Shown: positions 54,472-63,729, counted from the first letter of the stretch. The stretch: DNA of 64,000 nucleotides from Spongiactinospora sp. TRM90649 (GCF_029382225.1 NZ_JARLTC010000012.1:186001-250000), one strand, 5' to 3'. Notes: generated by a model not told the origin, from the sequence alone. Program-made: numbers and translations.

Positions 54472-54538
54472 CCTCGCCGTTCAACTGAGGAGAGCGCGCC
54501 TTTGATCATCGGGCGTCGGCGACCTTACGCTTTCAAAA

Positions 54539-54551
54539 GGAAACTTTCCTA
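54539..54551. promoter_or_regulatory. AGGAAA-C-TTTCCT palindrome upstream of a secreted protein
   Basis: A 13-base perfect palindrome 57 bases before the secreted protein start. Such GAAA/TTTC palindromes occur before extracellular protein genes in actinomycetes, but the regulator is not identifiable here. The rest of 54472-54607 has no gene. Confidence 0.5.
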
Positions 54552-54607
54552 ATAGTGCACCTTCGGTGGATCGTCAACCGGCCCGCCGTCCTGTTGGAGG
54601 TCAGCAG

Positions 54608-54931
54608 ATGCACCTGAGAAAGCACGCCGCCACCGCCTTCGCCGCCGCCCTGGTCGCCGCCGCCACGCTCTTCGGCACGGCCTCCTCCGCCAACGCCGCC
54701 GTGAGCTGCTCGGTCGGCACGGAGACCTGGGACTCCCGCACCGCCTGGGCGGTCTGCACCGAGGGCTACGCCACGTACGCCGTCCTCATCTACGTCACAC
54801 ATCCCAACCCGAACTCCGGCCTCGGCTCCTGGTACGAATCCGGCGGCTGCGTCTCACTCGGCCAGCGCTCCCAGTACCGCCCCTCGCACAGCATTCCCTT
54901 CGTCGTGGCCAGCGTCGTCCCGAACTGCTGA
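54608..54931 (+). CDS. Small secreted protein
   Basis: 107 residues. Signal peptide HLRKHAATAFAAALVAAATL with a likely cut after SANA (about 30). The mature part of about 77 residues has four Cys (CSVG, VCTEG, GGCVSL and the C-terminal Cys), suggesting two disulfides. Family unrecognised. GGAGG precedes the ATG. Confidence 0.8.
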   Translation: MHLRKHAATAFAAALVAAATLFGTASSANAAVSCSVGTETWDSRTAWAVCTEGYATYAVLIYVTHPNPNSGLGSWYESGGCVSLGQRSQYRPSHSIPFVVASVVPNC

Positions 54932-54987
54932 CCGGCGCTTCCGTGGCCCGTCCCCGCCGGCGCCCCACCGGCGGGGACGGTGACGGT

Positions 54988-57594
54988 TCAATCGAGGATC
55001 TCGACGTACCCTTCGGTTCCGTGGACGCGGATCCGCTGGCCGTCCCGGATCAGGCGAGTGGCCCCTTCCACGCCCACGACGGCCGGGAGGCCGTACTCGC
55101 GGGCGATGACCGCGCCGTGGGTCATGAGGCCGCCCACCTCGGTCACCAGACCCGCGACGGTGACGAAGAGGGGCGTCCAGCTCGGGTCGGTGAAGGCGGT
55201 GACCAGGATGTCGCCCGCCGCGAGGTCGGCCCGGGCCATGTCGGTGACGACGCGGGCACGGCCCTCGGCGGTCCCGGCCGAGACCGGGAGGCCGGGCAGG
55301 GCGCCGGGCGGGGCGTCGTCGCGCCGGTAACCGCCGGTGACGGCCTCGCCGTCCGAGGTGAGGACCCGGGGCGGGGTGAGCGCCTCGTACGATCGGAACG
55401 CCTCCCGCCGCTCCCGGATGAGCGCGGCGTCCGCCTCGCCGGTGCGCACGACCTCCCGCAGTTCCTGGAACCGGAGGAAGAAGACGTCCTCCCTCTCCCC
55501 CAGGACGCCGGACTTCACCAGGCCGTCCGCCTCCCGCAGCAACGCCTGCTTGTAGGCGAGGTAGCGGGTGACCATGCCGTACTTGGGGAACTCCCGGTAC
55601 CCGGCGAAGGCGCGGACGCGATCGATCATCCGCTTGGTCTCCTCGGCCCTGTGCTCCCCCTCCGGCAGGGCCCGCAACCGGGTCAGCAGGTCTCGTTCCT
55701 TCCGCTGCGCCTCCTTGCGGCCCTGCTCGAAGTGCCGCCGGCCCGCGCCCGGCTCGAAGTTCCTGACGTTGGCGAGGATGGTGGGGACGAGCGCGGCGGG
55801 CCGCTCGCTCCAGCGGGTGCGGGTGATGTCGATCTCGCCCGCGCAGCGCATGCCGTACTGGTCGAGGTAGCCCCTGATGGCGTCACTCGCCTCCCGGCCG
55901 CCGGGCAGCGCGGCCAGTTCGTCCAGGAAGCCGTCGCCCGTCCGGTCCTCGTCCGCGACGCGGTGCAGGAACGCCACGACGTCCGCGTGCGGCCGGATCG
56001 TGTCCGCGACGTCGAGGAGCGCCGGCCCCATCTCCGACGTGACGTTGTGCGGGACGGACTGGGTGAGCACGTCGGCGGCGTTCTTCTCGCCCAGCCACTC
56101 TTCGAGGTGGTCGTTGAGCCACCAGGACGCCTCCATCCCCGCCATGATCGCCTGGATGCTACGCGGCTCGAACAGGACGCGCTTCAGCTCCGCGAGGTCG
56201 GCCAGGATGAAGTCGAAGAGCGCCGTCCCGGACAGCGGCCGGATCTCGCGGCGCAGCGTGGCGACGGACTCCCGGGCGCGCCCGATCAGCTCGGTGACGA
56301 TGGCCGGGTCGGTCTCGATCGGGGCGGGCGGATCGCCGGCGGGCGCGTCGCCGGGATCCTCGTCCGGCAGCGGGCTGATGAAGTCGCCGCGGTCGAGGAC
56401 GGTCCGCAGCGCGTCCCCGATCAGCGGGTCCGACTTCCCCACCTGCTCCATGATGCGCGCGCGGCCCGAGGGCGTCGCCAGGACGGGGGCCACGTCGACG
56501 AACAGCCGCCCGCCCGCCTCGGGCATCGGCCGTGGGGTCGTCAACTGCCAGAAGGAGAGCCCGAGCGGCTTCATCGCGTCTGTCATCATCTGCTGGTGGC
56601 CGACCGAGATGTAGACGTGGTTGTCCTGGTCGTCGGCCTGGGGAATGGGGAACAGGGTGGTGATCGCCCGGCTCTGCACGATGTGGAAGTCGTCGCCGGT
56701 CAGGCACCACTCGATGTCCTGGGGACGGCCGAAGTGCGCCTCGATCCGCCGGCCCAGCCGCGCCAGGCGCACGACCTGCTCGTCCGTCAGCGCCGGTCGC
56801 GCCCGCCGCTCCGGCTCGACCGGCGTTTCCCGGACACCGCCTCCCGGCGACGCCTGGACGGACGTCTGCTTGGTGGCTATCGACGTGGTGACGACCCGGT
56901 CGTCGCGCACCGTGTAGACGTCCGCGGCGACCGTGCCGGCGACTAGCGCCTCGCCGAGCCCCCAGCCGGCCTCCACGGTGGCGACCTTCCGGTTCGAGGT
57001 CACCGGGTCCGCGGTGAACAGGACCCCGGCCGCGTCCGGGAACACCATCCGCTGCACGACCACGGCCATCCGCACCTTGCGGTGGTCGAAGCCGTTACGG
57101 CACCGGTAGGTCACCGCCCGCTCGGTGAACAGCGAGGCCCAGCACCGCCGGACGTGCCGGAGGATCTCCGCCTGGCCCACGATGTTCAAGTACGAGTCCT
57201 GCTGGCCCGCGAAGGACGCGGTCGGCAGGTCCTCGGCCGTGGCGCTGGAACGCACCGCGCAGGCGGTGCCCTCCCCGAGCCGGGCGAGCGATTCGCCGAT
57301 CGCCGCCGCGAGGTCGCCGGGGATGGCGACGTCTTCCACGACGCCGCGGATCTCCGCGCTCAGCGCGCCGATCGCCACGCGGTCGTCCTGCCGCACGCCC
57401 GCCAGCCGGTCGAGCCGCGCGTCGATCGACGACGCGTCGGCCACGACCCGCTGGAAGGCGTCCGTCGTGACGCAGAAGCCGTCCGGCACGCGGACGCCGT
57501 CGATCCGCGAGAGCTCGCCGAGGTGCGCGCCCTTGCCGCCGGCCGCCGCGATGTTCGTCGAGTCGATTTGCTCGAAACCCAGCACGTACCTCAA
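54988..57594 (-). CDS. rph: Rifampin phosphotransferase
   Basis: 868 residues, the family's usual length. N-terminal ATP-grasp domain (GGKGAHLGELSRIDGVRVPD; AVRSSATAEDLPTASFAGQQ; DIEWCLTG near 300), a central helical rifamycin-binding domain (about 320-755) and a C-terminal swivelling domain with phospho-His826 (GGLMTHGAVIAREYG). It uses ATP to phosphorylate the ansa-chain hydroxyl of rifamycins. The TTG at 57594 begins the conserved LRYVLGFEQID; the long open frame upstream lacks homology. The gene is divergent from a secreted protein. Confidence 0.92.
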   Translation of the reverse strand: MRYVLGFEQIDSTNIAAAGGKGAHLGELSRIDGVRVPDGFCVTTDAFQRVVADASSIDARLDRLAGVRQDDRVAIGALSAEIRGVVEDVAIPGDLAAAIGESLARLGEGTACAVRSSATAEDLPTASFAGQQDSYLNIVGQAEILRHVRRCWASLFTERAVTYRCRNGFDHRKVRMAVVVQRMVFPDAAGVLFTADPVTSNRKVATVEAGWGLGEALVAGTVAADVYTVRDDRVVTTSIATKQTSVQASPGGGVRETPVEPERRARPALTDEQVVRLARLGRRIEAHFGRPQDIEWCLTGDDFHIVQSRAITTLFPIPQADDQDNHVYISVGHQQMMTDAMKPLGLSFWQLTTPRPMPEAGGRLFVDVAPVLATPSGRARIMEQVGKSDPLIGDALRTVLDRGDFISPLPDEDPGDAPAGDPPAPIETDPAIVTELIGRARESVATLRREIRPLSGTALFDFILADLAELKRVLFEPRSIQAIMAGMEASWWLNDHLEEWLGEKNAADVLTQSVPHNVTSEMGPALLDVADTIRPHADVVAFLHRVADEDRTGDGFLDELAALPGGREASDAIRGYLDQYGMRCAGEIDITRTRWSERPAALVPTILANVRNFEPGAGRRHFEQGRKEAQRKERDLLTRLRALPEGEHRAEETKRMIDRVRAFAGYREFPKYGMVTRYLAYKQALLREADGLVKSGVLGEREDVFFLRFQELREVVRTGEADAALIRERREAFRSYEALTPPRVLTSDGEAVTGGYRRDDAPPGALPGLPVSAGTAEGRARVVTDMARADLAAGDILVTAFTDPSWTPLFVTVAGLVTEVGGLMTHGAVIAREYGLPAVVGVEGATRLIRDGQRIRVHGTEGYVEILD

Positions 57595-57600
57595 GTCCGT

Positions 57601-57647
57601 TGCTCCATCGTTCGTCGGTTCTGCTCGCAACGGGCAAGTATGGAGCA
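57601..57647 (-). promoter_or_regulatory. Leader inverted repeat of rph
   Basis: TGCTCCAT (57601-57608) and ATGGAGCA (57640-57647) can pair in the rph leader just before the TTG start, enclosing the GGAG ribosome site. It is not obviously the 19-bp rifamycin-associated element known from other rph genes. Region 57595-57856 has no gene. Confidence 0.45.
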
Positions 57648-57856
57648 CATTTTTGCTTCTCATGAGGCTCGCGGATCTGCTATAAAGTAAAAATGGCGGG
57701 GAATGCCGCGCGCCGTGTGCGCCGTCGGCCCCCGCTTTTCTCATGTCCGGCTGCCATGTCCGGCTGCCTTCGCCGCAACCGAGGCACAAGTAGATCACCA
57801 GTCGGCCCTGTGAAGCTCCCCGGCGTAAACGAAACCACGTCGCAGGAGGCACAGGT

Positions 57857-58420
57857 ATGAGGAAGAAGGCGTTGTCCACCGCGACAGCCGCCCTGGCCGC
57901 GCTGGCCGTCATGTCCGTGGCGGCCCCGGCGCCCGCGTCGGCCGCGACGATCACGGTCACGCGCGCCTACGCCGAGACGGTGCGGGAGTGGATCGACCCG
58001 TTCACCTGCCCGACGAACATGGTGCTCACCGGCCGCTCGCACTACGGCGACGAGAACGCCCCCACCACGTACTACTGCAGCTTCATCCTCATCGACGGCG
58101 AGCAGGCCCAGGTGCACCTCGGCGACTGGACCGCGCGCCAGAAGGAGAGCAGGTCCGACTTCAGCGCCCAGGACAACGAGGCGGTGGCCGGCCGGTGGCA
58201 CGAGGGCGACGAGAACGGCTACACGAGGTACCGCACCGCCAAGATGTACTGGCGCGGCCAGCAGGTGCTGCTGGCCGGCGGGGACATCAGCGGCGCGATC
58301 CGGGAGAGCAACCACACCTGGCACGCGGGAGCGAACAAGGTCATGACCGGTCGTCAGCACAAGGGCGACGAGAACGGCTCCACCTGGTACCGGTTCGCCA
58401 CCGTCACCCTCGGCGGCTGA
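57857..58420 (+). CDS. Secreted three-repeat protein (paralogue 1)
   Basis: 187 residues. Signal peptide to about residue 31 (cut after ASA). The mature part has three repeats, each with a G-R-x-H-x-G-D-E-N core: TGRSHYGDENAPTTYYC, AGRWHEGDENGYTRYRT and TGRQHKGDENGSTWYRF. Only repeat 1 carries the two Cys (FTCP and YYC). Acidic DEN loops suggest metal or polysaccharide binding, but I do not know the family. ATG after GCAGGAGG. A paralogue follows 38 bases later. Confidence 0.85.
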   Translation: MRKKALSTATAALAALAVMSVAAPAPASAATITVTRAYAETVREWIDPFTCPTNMVLTGRSHYGDENAPTTYYCSFILIDGEQAQVHLGDWTARQKESRSDFSAQDNEAVAGRWHEGDENGYTRYRTAKMYWRGQQVLLAGGDISGAIRESNHTWHAGANKVMTGRQHKGDENGSTWYRFATVTLGG

Positions 58421-58458
58421 TCCGGCGCGCGCCGGCACTTCGAAAGGAACCGAGGACA

Positions 58459-59022
58459 ATGAGAACGTACGGCAAGGCCCTCTCCGCCGCCGCCGCGGTC
58501 GCCGCCCTCTCGGCCGCGACCATGGCCACCCCCGCCTCCGCGGCGACCATCAGGGTAGAGCGCGTCTACTCCGAGACCGTGTGGGAATCCTACGGCACCC
58601 AGTTCACCTGCCCGCCGAACCAGGTGATCACCGGCCGCTCGCACTACGGCGACGAGAACGCCAAGACCACCTACCAGTGCAGCCGGATCATGATCGACGG
58701 CGTGCAGGTCGAGGTGCACTCCGGCGACTGGACCTCCCCGCAGCGGGAGAGCCGGGGCGACTTCAGCGCCCCCGAGAACCAGGTGATCACCGGCAGGTGG
58801 CACGACGACGACGAGAACGGCCCCACGAGGTACCGCACCGCCGCGATGTACTGGCAGGGCCGGCAGGTGGTGCTGGCCGGCGGCGAGGTCAGCCGTGAGT
58901 ACAAGGAGAGCAGCCACAGCTGGCTCGCCCTGGACGGCAAGGTCATGACCGGCCGCGTCCACTACGGGGACGAGAACGGCAAGACCTGGTACCGGTACGC
59001 CACCGTGGCGTTCCAGGGCTGA
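58459..59022 (+). CDS. Secreted three-repeat protein (paralogue 2)
   Basis: 187 residues, same length and layout as the preceding protein: signal peptide to about 28, then cores TGRSHYGDENAKTTYQC, TGRWHDDDENGPTRYRT and TGRVHYGDENGKTWYRY. The second core has Asp where Gly is usual (DDDEN). It arose by tandem duplication and is probably co-transcribed. ATG 58459 follows CGAGGAC. Region 59023-59121 has no gene. Confidence 0.85.
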   Translation: MRTYGKALSAAAAVAALSAATMATPASAATIRVERVYSETVWESYGTQFTCPPNQVITGRSHYGDENAKTTYQCSRIMIDGVQVEVHSGDWTSPQRESRGDFSAPENQVITGRWHDDDENGPTRYRTAAMYWQGRQVVLAGGEVSREYKESSHSWLALDGKVMTGRVHYGDENGKTWYRYATVAFQG

Positions 59023-59121
59023 TCCCCCGCACGGAAAGTACCTAAGCGCGTCAGATTCCGCGCCGCGCCGATCTCCCTAGTTTGGTGGTCACAAGGAAGC
59101 ACGACCACTGAGGAGACGGAC

Positions 59122-59490
59122 ATGAGCGGCACCGACGAACTGGTCCGGCGCTACCTCGCCACCTGGAACGAGACCGATCCGGCCGCGCGGCGGGCCGCCC
59201 TGGCGGAGGTCTTCGCCGAGGACGCGGTCTACACCGATCCGCTGGTGTCCGCCCGGGGCAGGGACGAACTCGACGCCACCATCGCGGCGGTGCAGGGGCA
59301 GTTCGGCGGGCTGGTCTTCACGCTCGGCGGGGCCGTGGACGCCCACCACGACATCGCCAGATTCACCTGGCACCTGGGGCCCGAGGGCGGCGAGCCGCTC
59401 GCCATCGGCTTCGACGTCGCGGTGATCGGCGCGGACGGGCGCATCGGCCAGATGCTCGGTTTCCTGGACAAGGTGCCGGCCGGAGCCTGA
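59122..59490 (+). CDS. SnoaL-like (NTF2-fold) protein
   Basis: 122 residues. YLATWNETDPAARRAALAEV and FAEDAVYTDPLV are typical of the SnoaL/NTF2-like fold, with a buried pocket for polar organic molecules; enzymatic role unproved. GAGGAGA before ATG. Followed after 9 bases by a DUF1330 gene. Confidence 0.9.
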   Translation: MSGTDELVRRYLATWNETDPAARRAALAEVFAEDAVYTDPLVSARGRDELDATIAAVQGQFGGLVFTLGGAVDAHHDIARFTWHLGPEGGEPLAIGFDVAVIGADGRIGQMLGFLDKVPAGA

Positions 59491-59499
59491 GGAGGAATC

Positions 59500-59862
59500 A
59501 TGACCGCTTACGCCATGGCTCGGTTGCGGGACGCCGCCCCGCACGCGGACATCGCGGAGTACATCGAGCGCCTCTCCGCCACCTTCGAACCGTACGGCGG
59601 ACGCTACCTCGTGCACGTCACACCGCACGAGGTAGTGGAGGGCGACTGGCCGGGGGGCGTGGTGATGCTCGGCTTCCCCGGCATCGCCGAGGCCCGCGCC
59701 TGGTGGCACTCCCCCGCGTACCAGGAGATCGCCCCGCTGCGCTCGCGGCACATCGAGAGCGACATCATCCTGGTCGAAGGGGTTCCCGAGAACTACGACC
59801 CGTCGCCCGCCGCCAGGGCGATACGGGAGGCGGCGGCGGGCGACGGCCGCGCGACGCCCTGA
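59500..59862 (+). CDS. DUF1330 family protein
   Basis: 120 residues. YIERLSATFEPYGGRYLVH and GVVMLGFPGIAEARAWWHSP are the core of DUF1330, a dimeric alpha-beta barrel domain. Function unknown, possibly a small oxidoreductase or binding protein. Co-transcribed with the SnoaL-like gene (AGGAGG start). Confidence 0.92.
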   Translation: MTAYAMARLRDAAPHADIAEYIERLSATFEPYGGRYLVHVTPHEVVEGDWPGGVVMLGFPGIAEARAWWHSPAYQEIAPLRSRHIESDIILVEGVPENYDPSPAARAIREAAAGDGRATP

Positions 59863-59869
59863 GGTGGGC

Positions 59870-60214
59870 TCACGGGGTGACGTCGTAGTTGAACCCGAAG
59901 GCACGCACACCGGTCTCGGTACGGGGCCGGTGGCTGGTCTTCGGCCCGAAGGCGACGTAGGCCCCAGGGCCGTGGGCGCGGTCGCCCTCGATGAGCTCGC
60001 CGCGCACGACGAAGTACGCCTCGCCGTAGGTCTCGTGGACGTCGAGGTCCGGCCACTCGGCCCCCGGTTCGAGGTCGATCACCCAGGTGCGGATGCCCGG
60101 CATGCCGGGGAGCGTCCGTACCTGGACACCGGGACCCAGCTCGGCGGGCGGAACCTCGTCGATGTCGTCCACGGCGAGTATCTGTCCAGGTAGGACCTGT
60201 TCCGGCAAGCTCAT
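59870..60214 (-). CDS. Single-domain cupin
   Basis: 114 residues. Cupin motif 1 is approximated by DLDVHETYGEAYFVVRGE and motif 2 by GAYVAFGPKTSH, with His and Glu ligands retained. It ends with GFNYDVTP. It lies 13 bases downstream of the AAA-LuxR gene on the same strand, so probably in its operon; no strong ribosome site. Confidence 0.88.
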   Translation of the reverse strand: MSLPEQVLPGQILAVDDIDEVPPAELGPGVQVRTLPGMPGIRTWVIDLEPGAEWPDLDVHETYGEAYFVVRGELIEGDRAHGPGAYVAFGPKTSHRPRTETGVRAFGFNYDVTP

Positions 60215-60227
60215 GCGGGCCACGGTC

Positions 60228-62966
60228 TCACAGCCCCAGCCGATCGGCGAAATTCTTGAGCTCGCCGCGCGAGACGACGCCGAGCTTGGGATACGCCTTG
60301 TAGAGGTGGTATCCCACCGTCCGGTGGCTGAGGAAGAGCTGTGCGGCGATGTCCCGGTTCGACAGGCCCTGCGCGGCCAGCCGGGCGATCTGGAGTTCCT
60401 GCGGGGTGAGACCGGCGGCCACTCCTTCGGCACGGCCGGCGGCCTGGTCCTGGGCTCCGGTCGCGGTGAGCTCGCCGCGCGCGCGGTCGGCCCAGGGCCG
60501 CATGCCGAGCCGGTCGAAGACCTCCAGGGCGTCGTTCAGCCACCCGCGCGCCTCGGCCTTGCGCCGGGCCCTGCGCAGCCACTCGCCGTAGAGCAGCGCG
60601 GTCCTGGCGTACTCCAGCGCGCGGCCGTCGCGGTCGTGCAGCCCGAGCGCCGCCGTGTAGCACGCCTCGGCCTCGTCGTCGGCGGCGAGCAGCGCGCGGC
60701 AGCGCAGCGCGAGCGCGTCGGCCCACGGCTGCCGCACCGACCCGGCCCACCGCTCGAAGCGCGCCAGCGGCCCGGCGGCGCGTTCCGGCGAGCCCATCCG
60801 TACGGCCGACTCCACCAGGTCGGGCGTGGAACGGGTGGCGCAGATGTGATGGCGCATCGGCTCGCGGGTCAGGCGCTCGAAGCGGGCGAGCGCCGCCTCG
60901 GCTCGGCCGAGCCCGAGGTCGAGCAGCCCGAGCGACCAGTGCGCCCACGGCGCGCCCGCTGAGACGGCTCCGGCCGCCGCGCCCGCCAGGCCCTCCTCGG
61001 CGTTGCCCCGGCAGGCCGCCTCGTCGCCCTTGGCCGCGTCCAGGTAGGCGAGCACGCTGCTGAACTGGCTGACCCACTGCCCCTGGCCGGTGTCGCGGGC
61101 CAGGCTCAGGCCCTCGGTCGCCGTGGCGAGCGCGTCCAGGTGCCGCCCGGTGAAGATCTCGCCTTCGGCCACGAAGAACAGCGCCGTCGGCAGCCGCCCC
61201 GCGCCGCCCCGGGCGCGGTGCCCGGCGGCTAGTTCGGTCGCCAGCTCGTAGGCGTCGGCGTCCTGTCCCAGCGCGAGTGCCGCGCCGCTGAGGATCATCG
61301 ACGCCTGGTCGGGGATCGGGCCGCGCCGCCGTACCTCGGCGAGGGCGTCGCCCAGCGGCCGTGGCCGTTCGGTACGGGCCCGGTCGAGGTGGGCGAGGTA
61401 GGCGGCCACCGGGGCGAGCGGATCCGCGTCGTCCAGCGGCAGTTCGGCCAGCCGGTCCACCGTCGCCGCGACCTGCCGTTCCCCCAGGTACCAGGAGGTG
61501 TGCACGGCCTGGATAAGCAGCAGCGCGGCCTGGCCGGGGTCGGATTCGCGGACCAGCGCGGCGCCGTCCAGCAGCGCCCGGTGGGCGGCGGGGTAGGCAC
61601 CCTGCCAGAAGTCCGCGAGCGCCCGGACCTGGGCGATCCGCGCCCGCACGGCCGGGGACTCGTCCGGCCGCCGGGCCGCGCGGGCCCCGAACGCCCGGGC
61701 GCGCTCCAGGTCACCGGCCTCCAGCGCGGCCTCCGCCGTCAGCGCCTCGCGGCGGGCCCGCGCGGCGGGCTCGGCGCTCAGCCGGGCGGCCCGCTCGTAG
61801 GCCACCGCGGCGGCCTCGTGACCGCTGCGTTCGCGGGCCCGGACGGCGGTGCGTTCCAGCGCGGCGGCGGCCTCCTCGTCGGGTCCGGTGGCGGCGGCGG
61901 CCAGGTGCCAGGCCCGGCGGTCGGCGTGCTCGGGCGAGCCGAGGACGGCGGCGAGCGCCCGGTGGACGGCGAGGCGCTCCCCGAGCGGCGCCCGCTGGTA
62001 GACGGCGGCGCGGATCAGCGGATGCCGGAAGCGGATCGTGGTGCCGTCGGCGTCGCCGCGCCGTACCAGATCGGCACGCTCGGCCGGGGACAGGTCCTCG
62101 ACGCCCGCCCCCAGCGCGGCGGCGGCAGGCAGGATCACGGCGAGTTCGCCGGTCTCGTCGGCCGCCGCCACCAGGAGCAGGCTCTGGCATGCCGCCGGCA
62201 TCCGGCTGACCTGGCCGTGGAAGGCCAATCGCAGGCGGCTGGTGAGCGGGAGCACCCCCGGCGAGAACGCGCCGCCGCCCTCGGCGGCCAGGGCGACCGG
62301 CAGTTCCAGCAGGGCCAGCGGGTTGCCGCCCGCCTCGGCGAGCAGGCGGAGCCGTACGGCGGGCGCGAGCGCGTGCCGGTCGAGCAGGGCCGCCGCCGCC
62401 TCCGGGGCCAGCCCGGACAGGCGCAGCTCGGGCAGGCCAGGGGCGGGGAAGGCGCCCTCGCCGTCCCGGGCGGCGAAGATCATGACCACGCCCTCGGCGT
62501 GCAGGCGCCGGGCGGCGAACAGCAGCGCGTCCCGGGAGGCCCGGTCGAGCCACTGCGCGTCGTCCACGAGGCAGAGCAGCCCGGTCTCCTCCGCGTGCTC
62601 CGCCAGCAGGGAGAGCACGGCCAGGCCCACCAGCATCGGCTCGGCGCCGACGGCGGGGCCGAGCCCGAACGCCGCCTCCAGGGCCTCGCGTTGCGGGGCG
62701 GGTAGCGCGGGAAGGGATCCGAGCGCGGGGCGCAGCAGCAATTGGAGCCCCGAGAACGGCAGCTTCGCCTCGAACTCGACCCCCGTGCCACGCAGCAGCC
62801 GCATGTCCGAAGCCGCCCAGGCGGCGTGGTCGAGGAGCGCCGTCTTGCCGATGCCCGGCTCGCCGCGCAGCACCAGCGCCGAGCTGGTCCCCTCCCGGGC
62901 TTCCGCCAGCCGACCGGTGATCGCGTCCGCCTCGGGCTTCCTTCCGTACAGCTCCCCCGCGCCCAT
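60228..62966 (-). CDS. Large AAA-ATPase LuxR-family regulator (LAL type)
   Basis: 912 residues, a paralogue of the gene at 27004. Walker [16 protein letters not shown] at about 33-47, Walker [15 protein letters not shown] near 130, a helical TPR-like middle, and C-terminal HTH LTPQELQIARLAAQGLSNRD with HRTVGYHLYKAYPKLGVVSR. Start ATG 62966 begins the conserved ELYGR motif. The 5' remnant at 13748 belongs to the same class. Probably activates nearby or distant catabolic or secondary genes. Confidence 0.93.
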   Translation of the reverse strand: MGAGELYGRKPEADAITGRLAEAREGTSSALVLRGEPGIGKTALLDHAAWAASDMRLLRGTGVEFEAKLPFSGLQLLLRPALGSLPALPAPQREALEAAFGLGPAVGAEPMLVGLAVLSLLAEHAEETGLLCLVDDAQWLDRASRDALLFAARRLHAEGVVMIFAARDGEGAFPAPGLPELRLSGLAPEAAAALLDRHALAPAVRLRLLAEAGGNPLALLELPVALAAEGGGAFSPGVLPLTSRLRLAFHGQVSRMPAACQSLLLVAAADETGELAVILPAAAALGAGVEDLSPAERADLVRRGDADGTTIRFRHPLIRAAVYQRAPLGERLAVHRALAAVLGSPEHADRRAWHLAAAATGPDEEAAAALERTAVRARERSGHEAAAVAYERAARLSAEPAARARREALTAEAALEAGDLERARAFGARAARRPDESPAVRARIAQVRALADFWQGAYPAAHRALLDGAALVRESDPGQAALLLIQAVHTSWYLGERQVAATVDRLAELPLDDADPLAPVAAYLAHLDRARTERPRPLGDALAEVRRRGPIPDQASMILSGAALALGQDADAYELATELAAGHRARGGAGRLPTALFFVAEGEIFTGRHLDALATATEGLSLARDTGQGQWVSQFSSVLAYLDAAKGDEAACRGNAEEGLAGAAAGAVSAGAPWAHWSLGLLDLGLGRAEAALARFERLTREPMRHHICATRSTPDLVESAVRMGSPERAAGPLARFERWAGSVRQPWADALALRCRALLAADDEAEACYTAALGLHDRDGRALEYARTALLYGEWLRRARRKAEARGWLNDALEVFDRLGMRPWADRARGELTATGAQDQAAGRAEGVAAGLTPQELQIARLAAQGLSNRDIAAQLFLSHRTVGYHLYKAYPKLGVVSRGELKNFADRLGL

Positions 62967-63010
62967 GACCTCATCCTGGCATTCGTCCGGGCGTGTCCGG
63001 TGCGAGGTGG

Positions 63011-63682
63011 TCAGTGGAGCGGCGGTACGACGACGTCCTCCTGGCCGTATGACAGATCGGACTCGACCTCCTGGCCGTATGACAGATCGGACTCGACGGC
63101 GACGACCCCCTCCACCCTGGCCACGGCCCGCCGCAGGCGGACCTCGCGGGCGCGGTCGGCGACGCATCCCGTCATGTGGACCGTCCCGCCGTCCAGTTCG
63201 GCGGTCACCGTCATGGCGTCCGCGCCCGCCACGTTCCGCACGACCGCGTCGATCTCCGCCCGCAGTTCGTCCTCCGGACGGCCGGACACCCGCAGCAGGT
63301 CCCTGCGGTGCAGGGTGCCGACGATGCGGCCGGTCACGGGGTCGATCACCGGGAGCTGCCGGACGCGGTGGCGGTGCATCGCCCGCGCGGCGTCTCCGGC
63401 GGGGGTGTCCGGGGTGACGGTGATCGCCGGAGTCGTCATCAGGTCGGCCGCGATCGCCGCTTCGGCCGTGGACCGCTCGCGCCGCCCGGCCCGCGGCTCC
63501 GGGCTCTCCTTCAGCGCCAGGTCGTCCTGGGAGACCACGCCGATCGGACGCCGGTCCACATCGACGACGGCGACCGTGTCCACCGCGAACCTCCGCATGG
63601 TGTCCACGATGGTGGCGAACGCCGCGTCCTGCCGGACCGCGATGGCCACCCGGCCCATCACGTCGCTCACCTTGATCGGCAT
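63011..63682 (-). CDS. CBS-pair and BON domain protein
   Basis: 223 residues. CBS1 from VSDVMGRVAIAVRQ, ending GVVSQDDLAL; CBS2 from LMTTPAITVTPDTP, ending GTLHRRDLL. BON domain at about 140-200 (VTAELDGGTVHMTGCVADRA). The tail has a duplicated decapeptide VESDLSYGQE from a 30-bp tandem repeat. It is the third CBS-BON protein in this window. I see no DosR-like box in its short upstream region. Confidence 0.92.
   Translation of the reverse strand: MPIKVSDVMGRVAIAVRQDAAFATIVDTMRRFAVDTVAVVDVDRRPIGVVSQDDLALKESPEPRAGRRERSTAEAAIAADLMTTPAITVTPDTPAGDAARAMHRHRVRQLPVIDPVTGRIVGTLHRRDLLRVSGRPEDELRAEIDAVVRNVAGADAMTVTAELDGGTVHMTGCVADRAREVRLRRAVARVEGVVAVESDLSYGQEVESDLSYGQEDVVVPPLH
63037..63096 (-). repeat. 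30-bp perfect tandem duplication in the CBS-BON tail
   Basis: Two adjacent identical 30-base units (63037-63066 and 63067-63096) encode VESDLSYGQE twice at the C-terminus. Being perfect at DNA level, the duplication is recent. Confidence 0.92.
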
Positions 63683-63729
63683 GTCACGCCTCCTTGCCGC
63701 GCTGAGACACGTAGCTGAGATATGTAGAA

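Noticed and set aside
57595-57960. N-terminal extension of rph to 57960
   Set aside because: The extra 122 residues have no relation to Rph, and the conserved N-terminus starts at the TTG at 57594.
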